Assembly (NCBI GenBank): GCA_023428365.1
Contig: JAEYYQ010000543.1
Span: forward strand, 1-7,863
Reading direction: 5' to 3'
DNA length: 7,863 bases
Origin: Pseudomonadota bacterium
Lineage (GTDB): Bacteria > Pseudomonadota > Alphaproteobacteria > Rhizobiales > Hyphomicrobiaceae
Shown here: one piece after another, positions 1 to 5,344 of the stretch
Layout of the letters: each line of letters starts with the position of its first letter
Numbering within the stretch: the first letter of the stretch is position 1
Notes under the pieces: model-generated
Told to the model about the DNA's origin: nothing
Database searches by the model: none
The model's input: the letters and a program-made list of their open reading frames with translations, nothing else
Position numbers and translations under genes: made by a program

Positions 1-138
1 ATCCATACCGAAAGTTCCCGCAAGTACGATCTGAATCGGCTCGGCGCTATGGTGGCCGACTGCGGCTGGGAGGTGGGTAAGATCTGGACGGACGGCCAAC
101 GGTTGGTTGCTGTTGCAGCATTTAACGCGAAGCGTTGA
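1..138 (+). CDS. egtD: L-histidine N-alpha-methyltransferase, C-terminal end (partial)
   Basis: Only the last 45 residues and the TGA stop are in the window; the start lies off the left edge. EgtD enzymes trimethylate histidine to hercynine with S-adenosylmethionine, the first step of ergothioneine synthesis in the cytosol. The visible tail opens with IHTESSRKYDL and continues to KIWTDGQRLVAVAAF. This matches the end of the EgtD/DUF2260 family, where an I-H-T-E-x-S-x-K-Y segment is followed by an A-G-[WF]-x6-WTD strand and a final hydrophobic strand. The gene is read toward the cyclo-ligase gene, so the two converge. No intrinsic terminator with a T tract directly follows; the nearest stem-loop is at 201-238. 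The family call rests on the tail alone, so a related SAM-dependent methyltransferase cannot be excluded. Confidence 0.8.
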   Translation: MHTESSRKYDLNRLGAMVADCGWEVGKIWTDGQRLVAVAAFNAKR

Positions 139-200
139 CGCGCCATCAGCCTGTCAGGTGTGAGATGAGCTCCGCCGTGCGCGCCTCACGTTGCCGCCAC

Positions 201-238
201 GGAAGTCGGCAAGTCCGGGGGGCGGATTGCCGACTTCC
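201..238. repeat. Perfect 12-bp inverted repeat (hairpin 1)
   Basis: GGAAGTCGGCAA at 201-212 is exactly complementary to TTGCCGACTTCC at 227-238. Inside it, TCCG (214-217) can pair with CGGA (223-226) around a loop of five G, leaving only G213 unpaired. On the plus strand it lies 62 bases past the egtD stop and could end that transcript, but no T tract follows on either strand. Confidence 0.85.
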
Positions 239-252
239 AGGAGCAGAGAACA

Positions 253-294
253 GTTCTGTTACGCGATGAGAGACCTGGCAGCCACTCACAGAAC
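253..294. repeat. 7-bp inverted repeat (hairpin 2)
   Basis: GTTCTGT at 253-259 pairs perfectly with ACAGAAC at 288-294, with a 28-base loop. It fills the space between hairpins 1 and 3. The long loop makes it the weakest of the three stems. Confidence 0.5.
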
Positions 295-295
295 A

Positions 296-346
296 GCGAG
301 TTCCGACTTGTCGACATGACATGGGGGCATGTCGACCGACACTCGC
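296..346. repeat. Two-segment inverted repeat (hairpin 3)
   Basis: The inner stem GTCGACATG (310-318) pairs with CATGTCGAC (328-336) around a nine-base loop. The outer stem GCGAGT (296-301) pairs with ACTCGC (341-346). An asymmetric internal loop of 8 and 4 bases separates the two stems. No T tract follows on either strand, so an ordinary intrinsic terminator is unlikely. Confidence 0.75.
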
Positions 347-445
347 CATTTGCAAACTTGCTGTGCAGTCGTGAACTCGGAGGGTTTGGTGCACGCTGCG
401 CAGCTCGTTCGCAGATCCACGAATAGCAGGAATCACGAATAAAGA

Positions 446-469
446 TAGATTATAATCTACATTATGTAG
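446..469. promoter_or_regulatory. Overlapping AT-rich palindromes, possible operator
   Basis: TAGATTATAATCTA (446-459) is a perfect 14-base palindrome. CTACATTATGTAG (457-469) is a second inverted repeat with a single central base. They share CTA at 457-459, so only one can fold at a time. The first contains TATAAT on both strands, but no convincing -35 box lies 16-18 bases upstream in either direction. It is much more AT-rich than its surroundings. A regulator binding site or the end structure of the cyclo-ligase transcript are both possible. Confidence 0.4.
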
Positions 470-503
470 GAATTGATGCGCGAGTGTTGTATTTGTGCGG
501 CGG

Positions 504-1106
504 CTATTTGATCTCCACGGCGGGGCCGTGCCCGGTTACGACCCAGGTCATGGGAATATCGTGTGACTGGGGATGAATGGTGCGAAGGGCACCAATTGGG
601 TGGCCAACGCCAATCGCGAGCGGCCGTCGGTTCAGCGAAGCAAGTGTCCGGTCGAAGAACCCGCCGCCGTATCCGAGGCGATAGTTGTCAGCGTCGAAGC
701 CGACCAGCGGTGCGATCACGACTGTCGGTTCAACGATGGCGCCGTCCACGGGGAACGGAATATTCCAAACACCGCGCTCCATTCGTGCGCCCGGCTGCCA
801 TTCACGGAAGACCAGCGGCTGACCTTTCGCGACGACGATGGGTAGCGCAATCCGAATGCCTTTTTCGCACGCGGCTGCCATCCATGGATGCAGATTGGGT
901 TCTCCGCGAAATGGCCAGTACAGGCTGACGATCGTGTCGGCAGCAACTGGGATGAGTGCATCGAGATCGCGGGCCACCAGCGCAGCGTGTTCTTTGCGTT
1001 CAGCAACGGATAGCGCCAGCCGCGCTGCGATGAGCCGCTCGCGTTCGGCTTTGCGCCACCGCATGACCTCTGCGGCGTTCTGTGGCTCGCGGTTTTCGTC
1101 TTCCAC
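504..1106 (-). CDS. 5-formyltetrahydrofolate cyclo-ligase-like protein
   Basis: The 200-residue protein fits the 5-formyltetrahydrofolate cyclo-ligase (MTHFS, YgfA/Fau) family, which uses ATP to convert 5-formyl-THF to 5,10-methenyl-THF in the cytosol and so returns a stored folate to one-carbon metabolism. Visible marks are the N-terminal helix with basic residues (R17-R29, WRKAERERLIAAR), YWPFRGEPN at 63-71, the signature APLVGFDADNYRLGYGGGFFDR across 132-153 (the nucleotide/folate-binding loop), and PQSHDIPMTWVVT at 179-191, the usual C-terminal motif. Length is normal. Its ATG lies three bases after the haemoglobin stop, so the two are almost surely co-transcribed. In many proteobacteria the fau gene follows zapA and the 6S RNA gene; neither is seen upstream here, so this may be a second, divergent copy. 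Confidence 0.88.
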   Translation of the reverse strand: MEDENREPQNAAEVMRWRKAERERLIAARLALSVAERKEHAALVARDLDALIPVAADTIVSLYWPFRGEPNLHPWMAAACEKGIRIALPIVVAKGQPLVFREWQPGARMERGVWNIPFPVDGAIVEPTVVIAPLVGFDADNYRLGYGGGFFDRTLASLNRRPLAIGVGHPIGALRTIHPQSHDIPMTWVVTGHGPAVEIK

Positions 1107-1109
1107 GTT

Positions 1110-1562
1110 TCACCTCGGCGTCTGGACTGGGTGGCTCCCAAGGCGCTCGCCTTTTTGCAGGATCAGCCCCCGGCTGGTGGCCACGCCGAATTCCAGAGAT
1201 TGGGCAATACGCTCGGCGCGGTCAATGAAGAGCTGTGCCGGAGCCCCGGGACAGACCTCGTTAGCCGTCTGCCGGAACAACTCCAGCCACCGATCGAAAT
1301 GCGCGCCTGAAATATCCGGTAACTGAGCGTGCGCCTTCATGGGCGTGCCCTTGTAGCGGCCGGTCATCAGCGTCACCGATGACCAGAACTGGCACAGCTT
1401 GTCGAGGTGCTCGTCCCAGTTATCGATTGCTGCGTTGAAAATCGGCCCGAGCATCGGATCCAGGCGCACGTTTCCATAGAAGCGATGCACGAGAGTCCGA
1501 ATCATGGGCTCCGTGACGCCAGCCTGGGCACCGGGAGCGATAGGGAAAGGATCACGGGACAT
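1110..1562 (-). CDS. Group III truncated haemoglobin
   Basis: A 150-residue protein of the group III (P-type, Ctb-like) truncated haemoglobins, haem proteins that bind O2 or NO and are linked to protection from nitrosative stress. By comparison with Campylobacter Ctb, Y29 in HRFYGNV is the B10 tyrosine, H52 in WDEHLDKLCQFW the distal E7 histidine, H78 in MKAHAQLP the proximal F8 haem ligand, and W92 in HFDRWLELF the G8 tryptophan, so all key haem-pocket positions are present. I start at the ATG at 1562. A TTG one codon upstream is also possible, and no strong Shine-Dalgarno sequence is visible for either. The C-terminal tail from about 130 is somewhat longer than in Ctb. It leads a two-gene unit with the cyclo-ligase. 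Confidence 0.9.
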   Translation of the reverse strand: MSRDPFPIAPGAQAGVTEPMIRTLVHRFYGNVRLDPMLGPIFNAAIDNWDEHLDKLCQFWSSVTLMTGRYKGTPMKAHAQLPDISGAHFDRWLELFRQTANEVCPGAPAQLFIDRAERIAQSLEFGVATSRGLILQKGERLGSHPVQTPR

Positions 1563-1668
1563 CAATGGCTTTGCGTGTGACCTTGAGGCGAATTCAGATA
1601 ATCCTCAAGCGCGCCGGATACGCCGAGAATGCTGCCTCGAGGTCATTCACTGCACCGCCGCACATGAA

Positions 1669-1706
1669 AATGCTTCACGCATTGTAGGCGGATATGCCAA
1701 TCCGCC
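1669..1706 (-). terminator. Tandem hairpins after the outer-membrane protein gene
   Basis: GGCGGAT (1687-1693) and ATCCGCC (1700-1706) form a perfect 7-bp stem with a six-base loop. Next to it AATGC (1669-1673) pairs with GCATT (1679-1683), and on the minus strand this is followed by a TTTT run. They lie 50-90 bases past the stop of the minus-strand outer-membrane gene and about 107 bases upstream of the haemoglobin start, so they probably separate the two transcripts. The short T run keeps confidence moderate. Confidence 0.45.
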
Positions 1707-1755
1707 GTTTGTCGCAGATCAAAATGCTGGGTGAGTTGCGAGGCTTTCGTCGCGT

Positions 1756-2709
1756 TCAAAAGCGGACCGTGCCAGAGGTAATCGTTGAGCTTCCCTCCCA
1801 GCGATTCTTTGCGTGATATTCTTCGTAGTGGCGCAGATTGAGAGTGATGGGGGTTTGGCCGACGAGCGTCGTGTAGCTCAGGCCCGCGCCGATGGCATCG
1901 ACCTCTCCCTTGAAGGGCCCGACGCGACCACCCTTGTCGCCTGTCAGCTGCCGGTAGTCATAGCCCACCACGCCGATCACGAGGCCCTGGGAGATCTCGT
2001 AGCCAATTGCCCACTCGAAGTGGAATTCGTTGCCGCTGTCGTAGTCGGTTTCGTCGTTCTCGAAGTTGAACGTAAAGCCCAGCGATCCATTGAACTGAAG
2101 CTTGGTGGCTTTATTGGCCCAGGTAAATGCTGCGCCGATGTCAATGCTGGGGCGGTTGAGGCCGATAATGGGGAAGAAACCCGGCTCATACCGTCCGGTC
2201 GGAGCAACCCCCTGCAGATAAATCAGGTAAGATAACTCGCCCGACGTCCAGCCGAGTTGAGCCCGGCCTATGATATCTCCGAACCCCCAGCCGTCGGTCT
2301 GTTGCGATATTGTGCCGAGGCCAGAGGTAACAGTTGCGTCGATGTCGACGTGGCCGGCTGGAATCGTGATCGCAAATCCGAGATGGCCACCGAGAAATTC
2401 GCGTTGCGGGACGTGCAATAAATTGAACGCCGAGGCAAAGGCCTTCACCTTTGCGCCAGCATCGATGACGACGCCGCCGAAGTCGATATCGGCTCCGATC
2501 TTTGCGGAATAGTAGCTCGATACGAAGGTTACATAAGTGCCTGCAGGAGGAGTCATACCGGCGCCAAAGGCAGCGCTCCCGAGACCATATGTGGAAAAGG
2601 CGTATTCGGTAGCATCCACTTTCGTGGAGACTGCGGTTGCGAAACACGCCGCTGAAACGAAACCGATGGCGAGCCGACGACTTCCAGACTTCACCATCAC
2701 GATTCCCAT
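1756..2709 (-). CDS. Outer-membrane channel-like protein, Phenol_MetA_deg (SphA) type
   Basis: The 317-residue protein fits the Phenol_MetA_deg (PF13557) beta-barrel family, annotated as MetA-pathway phenol degradation or SphA-like transporters and thought to be outer-membrane channels for hydrophobic compounds. Visible features are a basic then hydrophobic signal peptide (about residues 5-33, probably cleaved near VDA|TEY), alternating hydrophobic strands throughout, the family motif around VAPTGRYEPG and the following GLNRPSIDIG, GYDYRQLTGDKG, GPFKGEVDAIGAGLSY, RHYEEYHAKNRWEGS, and a C-terminal phenylalanine (TVRF) as the outer-membrane assembly signal. The ATG at 2709 has AGGAAA about 11 bases upstream; the internal ATG four codons later is an alternative. 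No pathway genes adjoin it, so the substrate cannot be inferred. Confidence 0.82.
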   Translation of the reverse strand: MGIVMVKSGSRRLAIGFVSAACFATAVSTKVDATEYAFSTYGLGSAAFGAGMTPPAGTYVTFVSSYYSAKIGADIDFGGVVIDAGAKVKAFASAFNLLHVPQREFLGGHLGFAITIPAGHVDIDATVTSGLGTISQQTDGWGFGDIIGRAQLGWTSGELSYLIYLQGVAPTGRYEPGFFPIIGLNRPSIDIGAAFTWANKATKLQFNGSLGFTFNFENDETDYDSGNEFHFEWAIGYEISQGLVIGVVGYDYRQLTGDKGGRVGPFKGEVDAIGAGLSYTTLVGQTPITLNLRHYEEYHAKNRWEGSSTITSGTVRF

Positions 2710-2917
2710 CCGGTTCGAGATTTCCTAGGGAATCTAAGTGATTCGCTACACATGAATGGTGCGCGATTGCCACGCTTGCCGCTGCACGTCATCCGGAAGT
2801 CGCAGTGCGCCCGCGATCACGGTCGGTGAGAAAGCGTCCGATCTAATCCTCGCGTCTTGAGATCGCCTTCCACTTCGGCTGAAATCCGGTGAACGGTAGC
2901 CAAAAGCGGAGACGGCA

Positions 2918-3136
2918 ATGCCGCGAAGACGGGACACGCATTATCACAAAGACGGCAGCGTGCGTGCCAAAGGATGGCGGCACGACGGAGAGCTTGACGG
3001 CTACTGGGAGTGGTTTCGCAAGGATGGGACAAAGATGCGCTCGGGCCATTTTGACAATGGCAAGCGCTGTGGGGAATGGACCACGTATGATGCCAAGGGC
3101 AGTGTTTACAAGGTGACACACATCCAGGTGAGCTAG
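2918..3136 (+). CDS. Small MORN-repeat-like protein
   Basis: A 72-residue hydrophilic protein built from degenerate MORN/MORN_2-type repeats: YHKDGSVRAKGWRHDGELDG, then YWEWFRKDGTKMRSGHFDNG, then KRCGEWTTYDAKGSVYK. Each unit has aromatic, K-D-G and G-x-[FW]-x-[ND]-G positions. Such repeats form beta-hairpin stacks, and multi-repeat relatives are often annotated as YwqK-family antitoxins, but that label is weak evidence of function. GGAG at 2908-2911, six bases before the ATG, supports this start. A weak promoter-like pair TTGAGA (2857-2862) and TGAAAT (2880-2885), 17 bases apart, lies upstream. There is no signal peptide or membrane segment, so it is probably cytosolic. It is divergent from the outer-membrane gene and convergent with the next gene, so it is transcribed alone. 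Confidence 0.75.
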   Translation: MPRRRDTHYHKDGSVRAKGWRHDGELDGYWEWFRKDGTKMRSGHFDNGKRCGEWTTYDAKGSVYKVTHIQVS

Positions 3137-3181
3137 TCTGGCGAGCGCTTCTCAGATGCACCAATCAAAGTCTACAAATTG

Positions 3182-3598
3182 TCAGCCCTTCAATAATTCG
3201 GCCGTGATCCGCATCTCGATATACCGGCCCCATCCAGTCAGGATGCTACCCAGTGCGAACAACGAGATAAGGACAATTTCAAGATAGCCTTCGACATTCT
3301 GCTTCTCATGCAGGATATCGGCGATGTCAGCATCAGAGAATTTGTAATGTTTGATGATCCGGTCGCGTTGAGCCTCGGTGGCCGTTACCGTTTCGGCGGG
3401 TGCATTCATCAGCTTTAGTAATGAAAGCTGATTTTCATACGAAGTACGCAACTGGATTTGCGCCGACTGCTGAATGCTGAACGACGCCAGCCGCCACTCG
3501 ATGTCGCGCTTCAGGGGTTCGAGATAGAACAGCTGCATTGCGGTTGAAGCGAGCAGCAGGCAAATGCCGAAAAGTTCGCCGAACTGGTGTGCTTTCAT
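3182..3598 (-). CDS. Two-helix membrane protein of unknown function
   Basis: I do not recognise a family for this 138-residue protein. It has a hydrophobic helix near the N-terminus (about 8-26, FGELFGICLLLASTAMQLF) and a second at about 105-123 (YLEIVLISLFALGSILTGW). Between them lies a roughly 75-residue charged, mostly helical stretch rich in Q, E, K and R. This predicts an inner-membrane hairpin with a soluble loop, whose side is unclear. The ATG at 3598 is preferred, with GTGGGG five bases upstream; a TTG five codons earlier (3613) is possible. Downstream it converges with the MORN-like gene with only 45 bases between stops. Upstream it faces away from the secreted glycine-rich protein gene. 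Confidence 0.7.
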   Translation of the reverse strand: MKAHQFGELFGICLLLASTAMQLFYLEPLKRDIEWRLASFSIQQSAQIQLRTSYENQLSLLKLMNAPAETVTATEAQRDRIIKHYKFSDADIADILHEKQNVEGYLEIVLISLFALGSILTGWGRYIEMRITAELLKG

Positions 3599-3811
3599 AT
3601 GCGCCCCACGCAACGTCCCGGCGTGTCAGCCAGGCCCTCCACAGCCGACGTGGATAGCACGCAGGACCCTATCTGCGAGGACGAACGTAGATCCGTTACA
3701 CAAGTTGAACGACGAGAAAGGCCGCGACGACACGTCATGCCTAATTTTGCTCGAATCAGTGGCGATTGTGCGCCCAGAGATCATCGTTTCACTGGTTCCG
3801 GGAGAACGCGC

Positions 3812-4249
3812 ATGTCAATTCCTGCCTTCATTCGCACGGCGTTTGTCGCCTTGATTGCCCTGGTTGGTGTCGGCATGTCGTCCGCCCAGGCCGATAGCGG
3901 CTATGTCAATCTGACGGTCTACAAGGGCGGTTGGATCATCGGCGGTTCGGGCGGTCACGGCGCGCTGACCTTCCGTGGCAGGACTTATCCGTTGTCAGTC
4001 GGCGGAATTGACTACGGCCTCGTGTTTGGCGGCTCGAAGACCGTGATGGAGGGCCGCGTTCGCAATATCCGGCGCCCGTCGGACGTCGCTGGCGTGTATG
4101 CCGCCGCCGGTGCAGGGTTGGCCGTTGGCCGAGGTGCGCGGGCGATCATTCTGAAGAACCAGAAAGGCGCGATCCTCGAGCTGTCCGGCCGGCAGATCGG
4201 TCTGCTCGCGAACGTGGATCTCAGCGGTCTCGCGATTACGCTGAAGTAA
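3812..4249 (+). CDS. Secreted glycine-rich protein of unknown function
   Basis: A 145-residue protein with a clear signal peptide (about 1-27, SSAQA|DSG), so it is probably periplasmic. The mature part is rich in glycine and beta strand: KGGWIIGGSGGHGALTF, YPLSVGGIDYGLVFGGS, DVAGVYAAAGAGLAVGRG, then ELSGRQIGLLANVDLSG. The order of an A/G-G-[FW]-x-I-G-G-x-G-G-x-G strand, a G-x-x-x-G-a-S segment and a later a-G-x-a-v-G-x-G segment loosely resembles SYLF/Ysc84 lipid-binding domains or the alphaproteobacterial DUF1134 (EipA) envelope family. This is a pattern impression, not a family assignment. GGGAG at 3800-3804, seven bases before the ATG at 3812, fixes the start; the open frame reaches further upstream to 3587 but with no signal-like sequence there. 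A strong terminator follows at 4279-4308. Confidence 0.78.
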   Translation: MSIPAFIRTAFVALIALVGVGMSSAQADSGYVNLTVYKGGWIIGGSGGHGALTFRGRTYPLSVGGIDYGLVFGGSKTVMEGRVRNIRRPSDVAGVYAAAGAGLAVGRGARAIILKNQKGAILELSGRQIGLLANVDLSGLAITLK

Positions 4250-4278
4250 GCGCGCTAGCACACATTCTGAAGACTATG

Positions 4279-4308
4279 ATGCCGGGGCTTGTTCCCGGCA
4301 TTTTCTTT
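4279..4308 (+). terminator. Intrinsic terminator / palindromic repeat unit
   Basis: ATGCCGGG (4279-4286) and CCCGGCAT (4294-4301) form a perfect 8-bp stem with a seven-base loop, and on the plus strand the stem runs into TTTTCTTT. It lies 29 bases past the stop of the secreted protein gene and sits between converging genes. The core also matches a palindromic repeat widespread in Bradyrhizobium-type genomes, recognisable by its spurious translation MPGLVPGI, which reads here from 4279. Confidence 0.85.
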
Positions 4309-4318
4309 GGCGGTGAGG

Positions 4319-4522
4319 TTACGCCTTCTTCGTCAGTTCATCCCGCTCTGCAAGCAGCCTCTGCAACTCGGCTTCCTGATCGGCGATGCGGTCAGCGGAT
4401 CGGCCCTCGTCGGCGGCTCCCGAATAGGCCGCGGCCTGCTCGGTCAACTGACGGAGATTGTCGCGGACGATGGCGATGCGATCATCGATTTCGGCAAGGG
4501 CCTGAGCTTTGTCATTCATCAT
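4319..4522 (-). CDS. 67-residue coiled-coil protein, coupled to the methyltransferase
   Basis: A small, charged, almost wholly helical protein. Leucine, isoleucine and alanine recur with heptad-like spacing in KAQALAEIDDRIAIVRDNL and again in ADRIADQEAELQRLLAERDEL, with an AAYSGAADEG linker between. This suggests a two-helix coiled coil or a helical hairpin. No family function is known to me. Its ATG overlaps the methyltransferase stop as ATGA (4519-4522), a classic arrangement for translational coupling, which is the best evidence that it is real and works in the same process. There is no signal peptide or membrane segment, so it is cytosolic. Confidence 0.75.
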   Translation of the reverse strand: MMNDKAQALAEIDDRIAIVRDNLRQLTEQAAAYSGAADEGRSADRIADQEAELQRLLAERDELTKKA

Positions 4523-5154
4523 GGTGAGGCGGTGTCCTTTGGCTTGCGCGCCGTCAGTCCGATGACCGCCGACATGCCTGAATGCGATGCCCCTTCGTGG
4601 AGTTCCAACTCCTCCTCCACGATAGCGACATTATCGAAGTCGCCAAAGGCGCTTTCAAGCATCTCGCGCGTGTAGAGTTGATCGACCTGCTTCGGTCCGC
4701 CCGTACCATAGTCGAGCTGCTTGGGCGTATAGCCCTGGACGATAAGCAGCCCACCCGGTTTCAGGGCGTGCCGCATGCCAACCCATTTGCGCGCTCGATC
4801 GGTGGGCGGGCTGAACTGCGTGAAGATCTCGACGACCACGTCGAAACTGCTTTCGGGATAGGCCCAAGCGTGAACGTCAGCTTCAACGAAAGTGACGTCG
4901 ACGTTGGTCTCGGCGGCCAATGTGCGCGCCTTGGCCTGCGCCGCCGGTGAGAAGTCGAGCGACAGCACGTCCAGGCCCTGTCGTGCGAGCCACACGCCAT
5001 TGCGGCCCTCGCCATCCGCGACCGCCAATACCTTGCCGGCTTTGGGCAGCAGCGGCAGGCAGCGAACGAGAAATTCGTTGGGCTCTTTGCCGAACGCGTA
5101 CTCCGATGTGGAATACCGCTCCTGCCAGCGCTTGTATTCCTCTGGATTGGTCAT
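4519..5154 (-). CDS. Class I SAM-dependent methyltransferase
   Basis: A 211-residue Rossmann-fold methyltransferase. Motif I is VLAVADGEGRNGVWLA (42-57), with the glycine-rich SAM loop slightly altered to A-D-G-E-G-R-N, as in the TehB/Methyltransf_25-like group. The acidic residue ending strand 2 is D67 (LSLDFS). Motif III with D93 is EADVHAW, and FDVVVEIFTQF (104-114) is strand 4. HALKPGGLLIVQGYTPKQ (129-146) is the post-motif segment. The N-terminal WQERYSTSEYAFGKEPNEFL is typical of small cytosolic SAM methyltransferases annotated as TehB-like. The substrate cannot be told from sequence; tellurite or thiopurine-type targets are guesses. It is followed by the overlapping 67-residue gene. 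Upstream lies a 190-base repeat-containing gap, so it probably has its own promoter. Confidence 0.88.
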   Translation of the reverse strand: MTNPEEYKRWQERYSTSEYAFGKEPNEFLVRCLPLLPKAGKVLAVADGEGRNGVWLARQGLDVLSLDFSPAAQAKARTLAAETNVDVTFVEADVHAWAYPESSFDVVVEIFTQFSPPTDRARKWVGMRHALKPGGLLIVQGYTPKQLDYGTGGPKQVDQLYTREMLESAFGDFDNVAIVEEELELHEGASHSGMSAVIGLTARKPKDTASP

Positions 5155-5184
5155 TGTTCACGCCTAGAACCAAGAACATCCCCA

Positions 5185-5215
5185 CCGTCATGCCGGCGCA
5201 GGCCGGCACCTACGC
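5185..5215. repeat. REP-like palindromic element, left arm
   Basis: The core TGCCGGC (5191-5197) and GCCGGCA (5202-5208) form a perfect stem around GCAG. The arm starts CCGTCA and ends CACCTACGC. It matches a repeat type common in alphaproteobacterial intergenic DNA, known from spurious translations such as MPAQAGTY. It pairs in inverted orientation with the copy at 5275-5304. Confidence 0.75.
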
Positions 5216-5274
5216 AAGTTTCAGCATGTGCAACGTTGGCAGTCTATCACTACCGGAGCTTCTGCTGCGGCTGA

Positions 5275-5304
5275 CGTGGGTCCCGACCTTCGTCGGGATG
5301 ACGG
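5275..5304. repeat. REP-like palindromic element, right arm
   Basis: TCCCGAC (5281-5287) and GTCGGGA (5292-5298) form a perfect stem around CTTC, ending GATGACGG. Read on the opposite strand it aligns with the left arm base for base with only about six mismatches over 30 positions. Together with the left arm it brackets 59 bases with no gene. It is a typical mirrored pair, probably spread by a REP-type mechanism. Confidence 0.75.
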
Positions 5305-5344
5305 CCTTCGTGAGGATGGTGCCTCCATCAAAAATGATCGCGCA

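Larger units (their letters stand above)
139..503. other. Gene-free, hairpin-rich intergenic region
   Basis: This stretch lies between the converging egtD and cyclo-ligase genes. The longest reading frame in it, on the minus strand at 146-436, has no recognisable domain and an arginine-, serine- and cysteine-rich composition typical of out-of-frame DNA, so I do not call a gene. Three stem-loops stand end to end at 201-346, a 10-base palindrome lies at 395-404, and AT-rich palindromes lie at 446-469. It may hold the terminators of both genes, an unannotated structured RNA, or decayed mobile DNA. The sequence does not decide between these. Confidence 0.6.

Noticed and set aside
201..346. 6S RNA, which often adjoins the cyclo-ligase gene
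   Set aside because: 6S RNA is one long rod with a central bubble and lies upstream of fau; this is a string of separate hairpins downstream of it.
146..436. Minus-strand 96-codon open frame in the egtD/cyclo-ligase gap
   Set aside because: No domain, no ribosome-binding site, residue composition like noncoding GC-rich DNA, and it spans the three hairpins.
716..1141. Long minus-strand frame over the cyclo-ligase
   Set aside because: It is out of frame with a protein that carries the full family signature.
2719..2734. Near-palindrome around CCTAGG upstream of the outer-membrane gene, as an operator
   Set aside because: It has a mismatched pair, overlaps the likely ribosome-binding site, and no regulator or second copy is visible.
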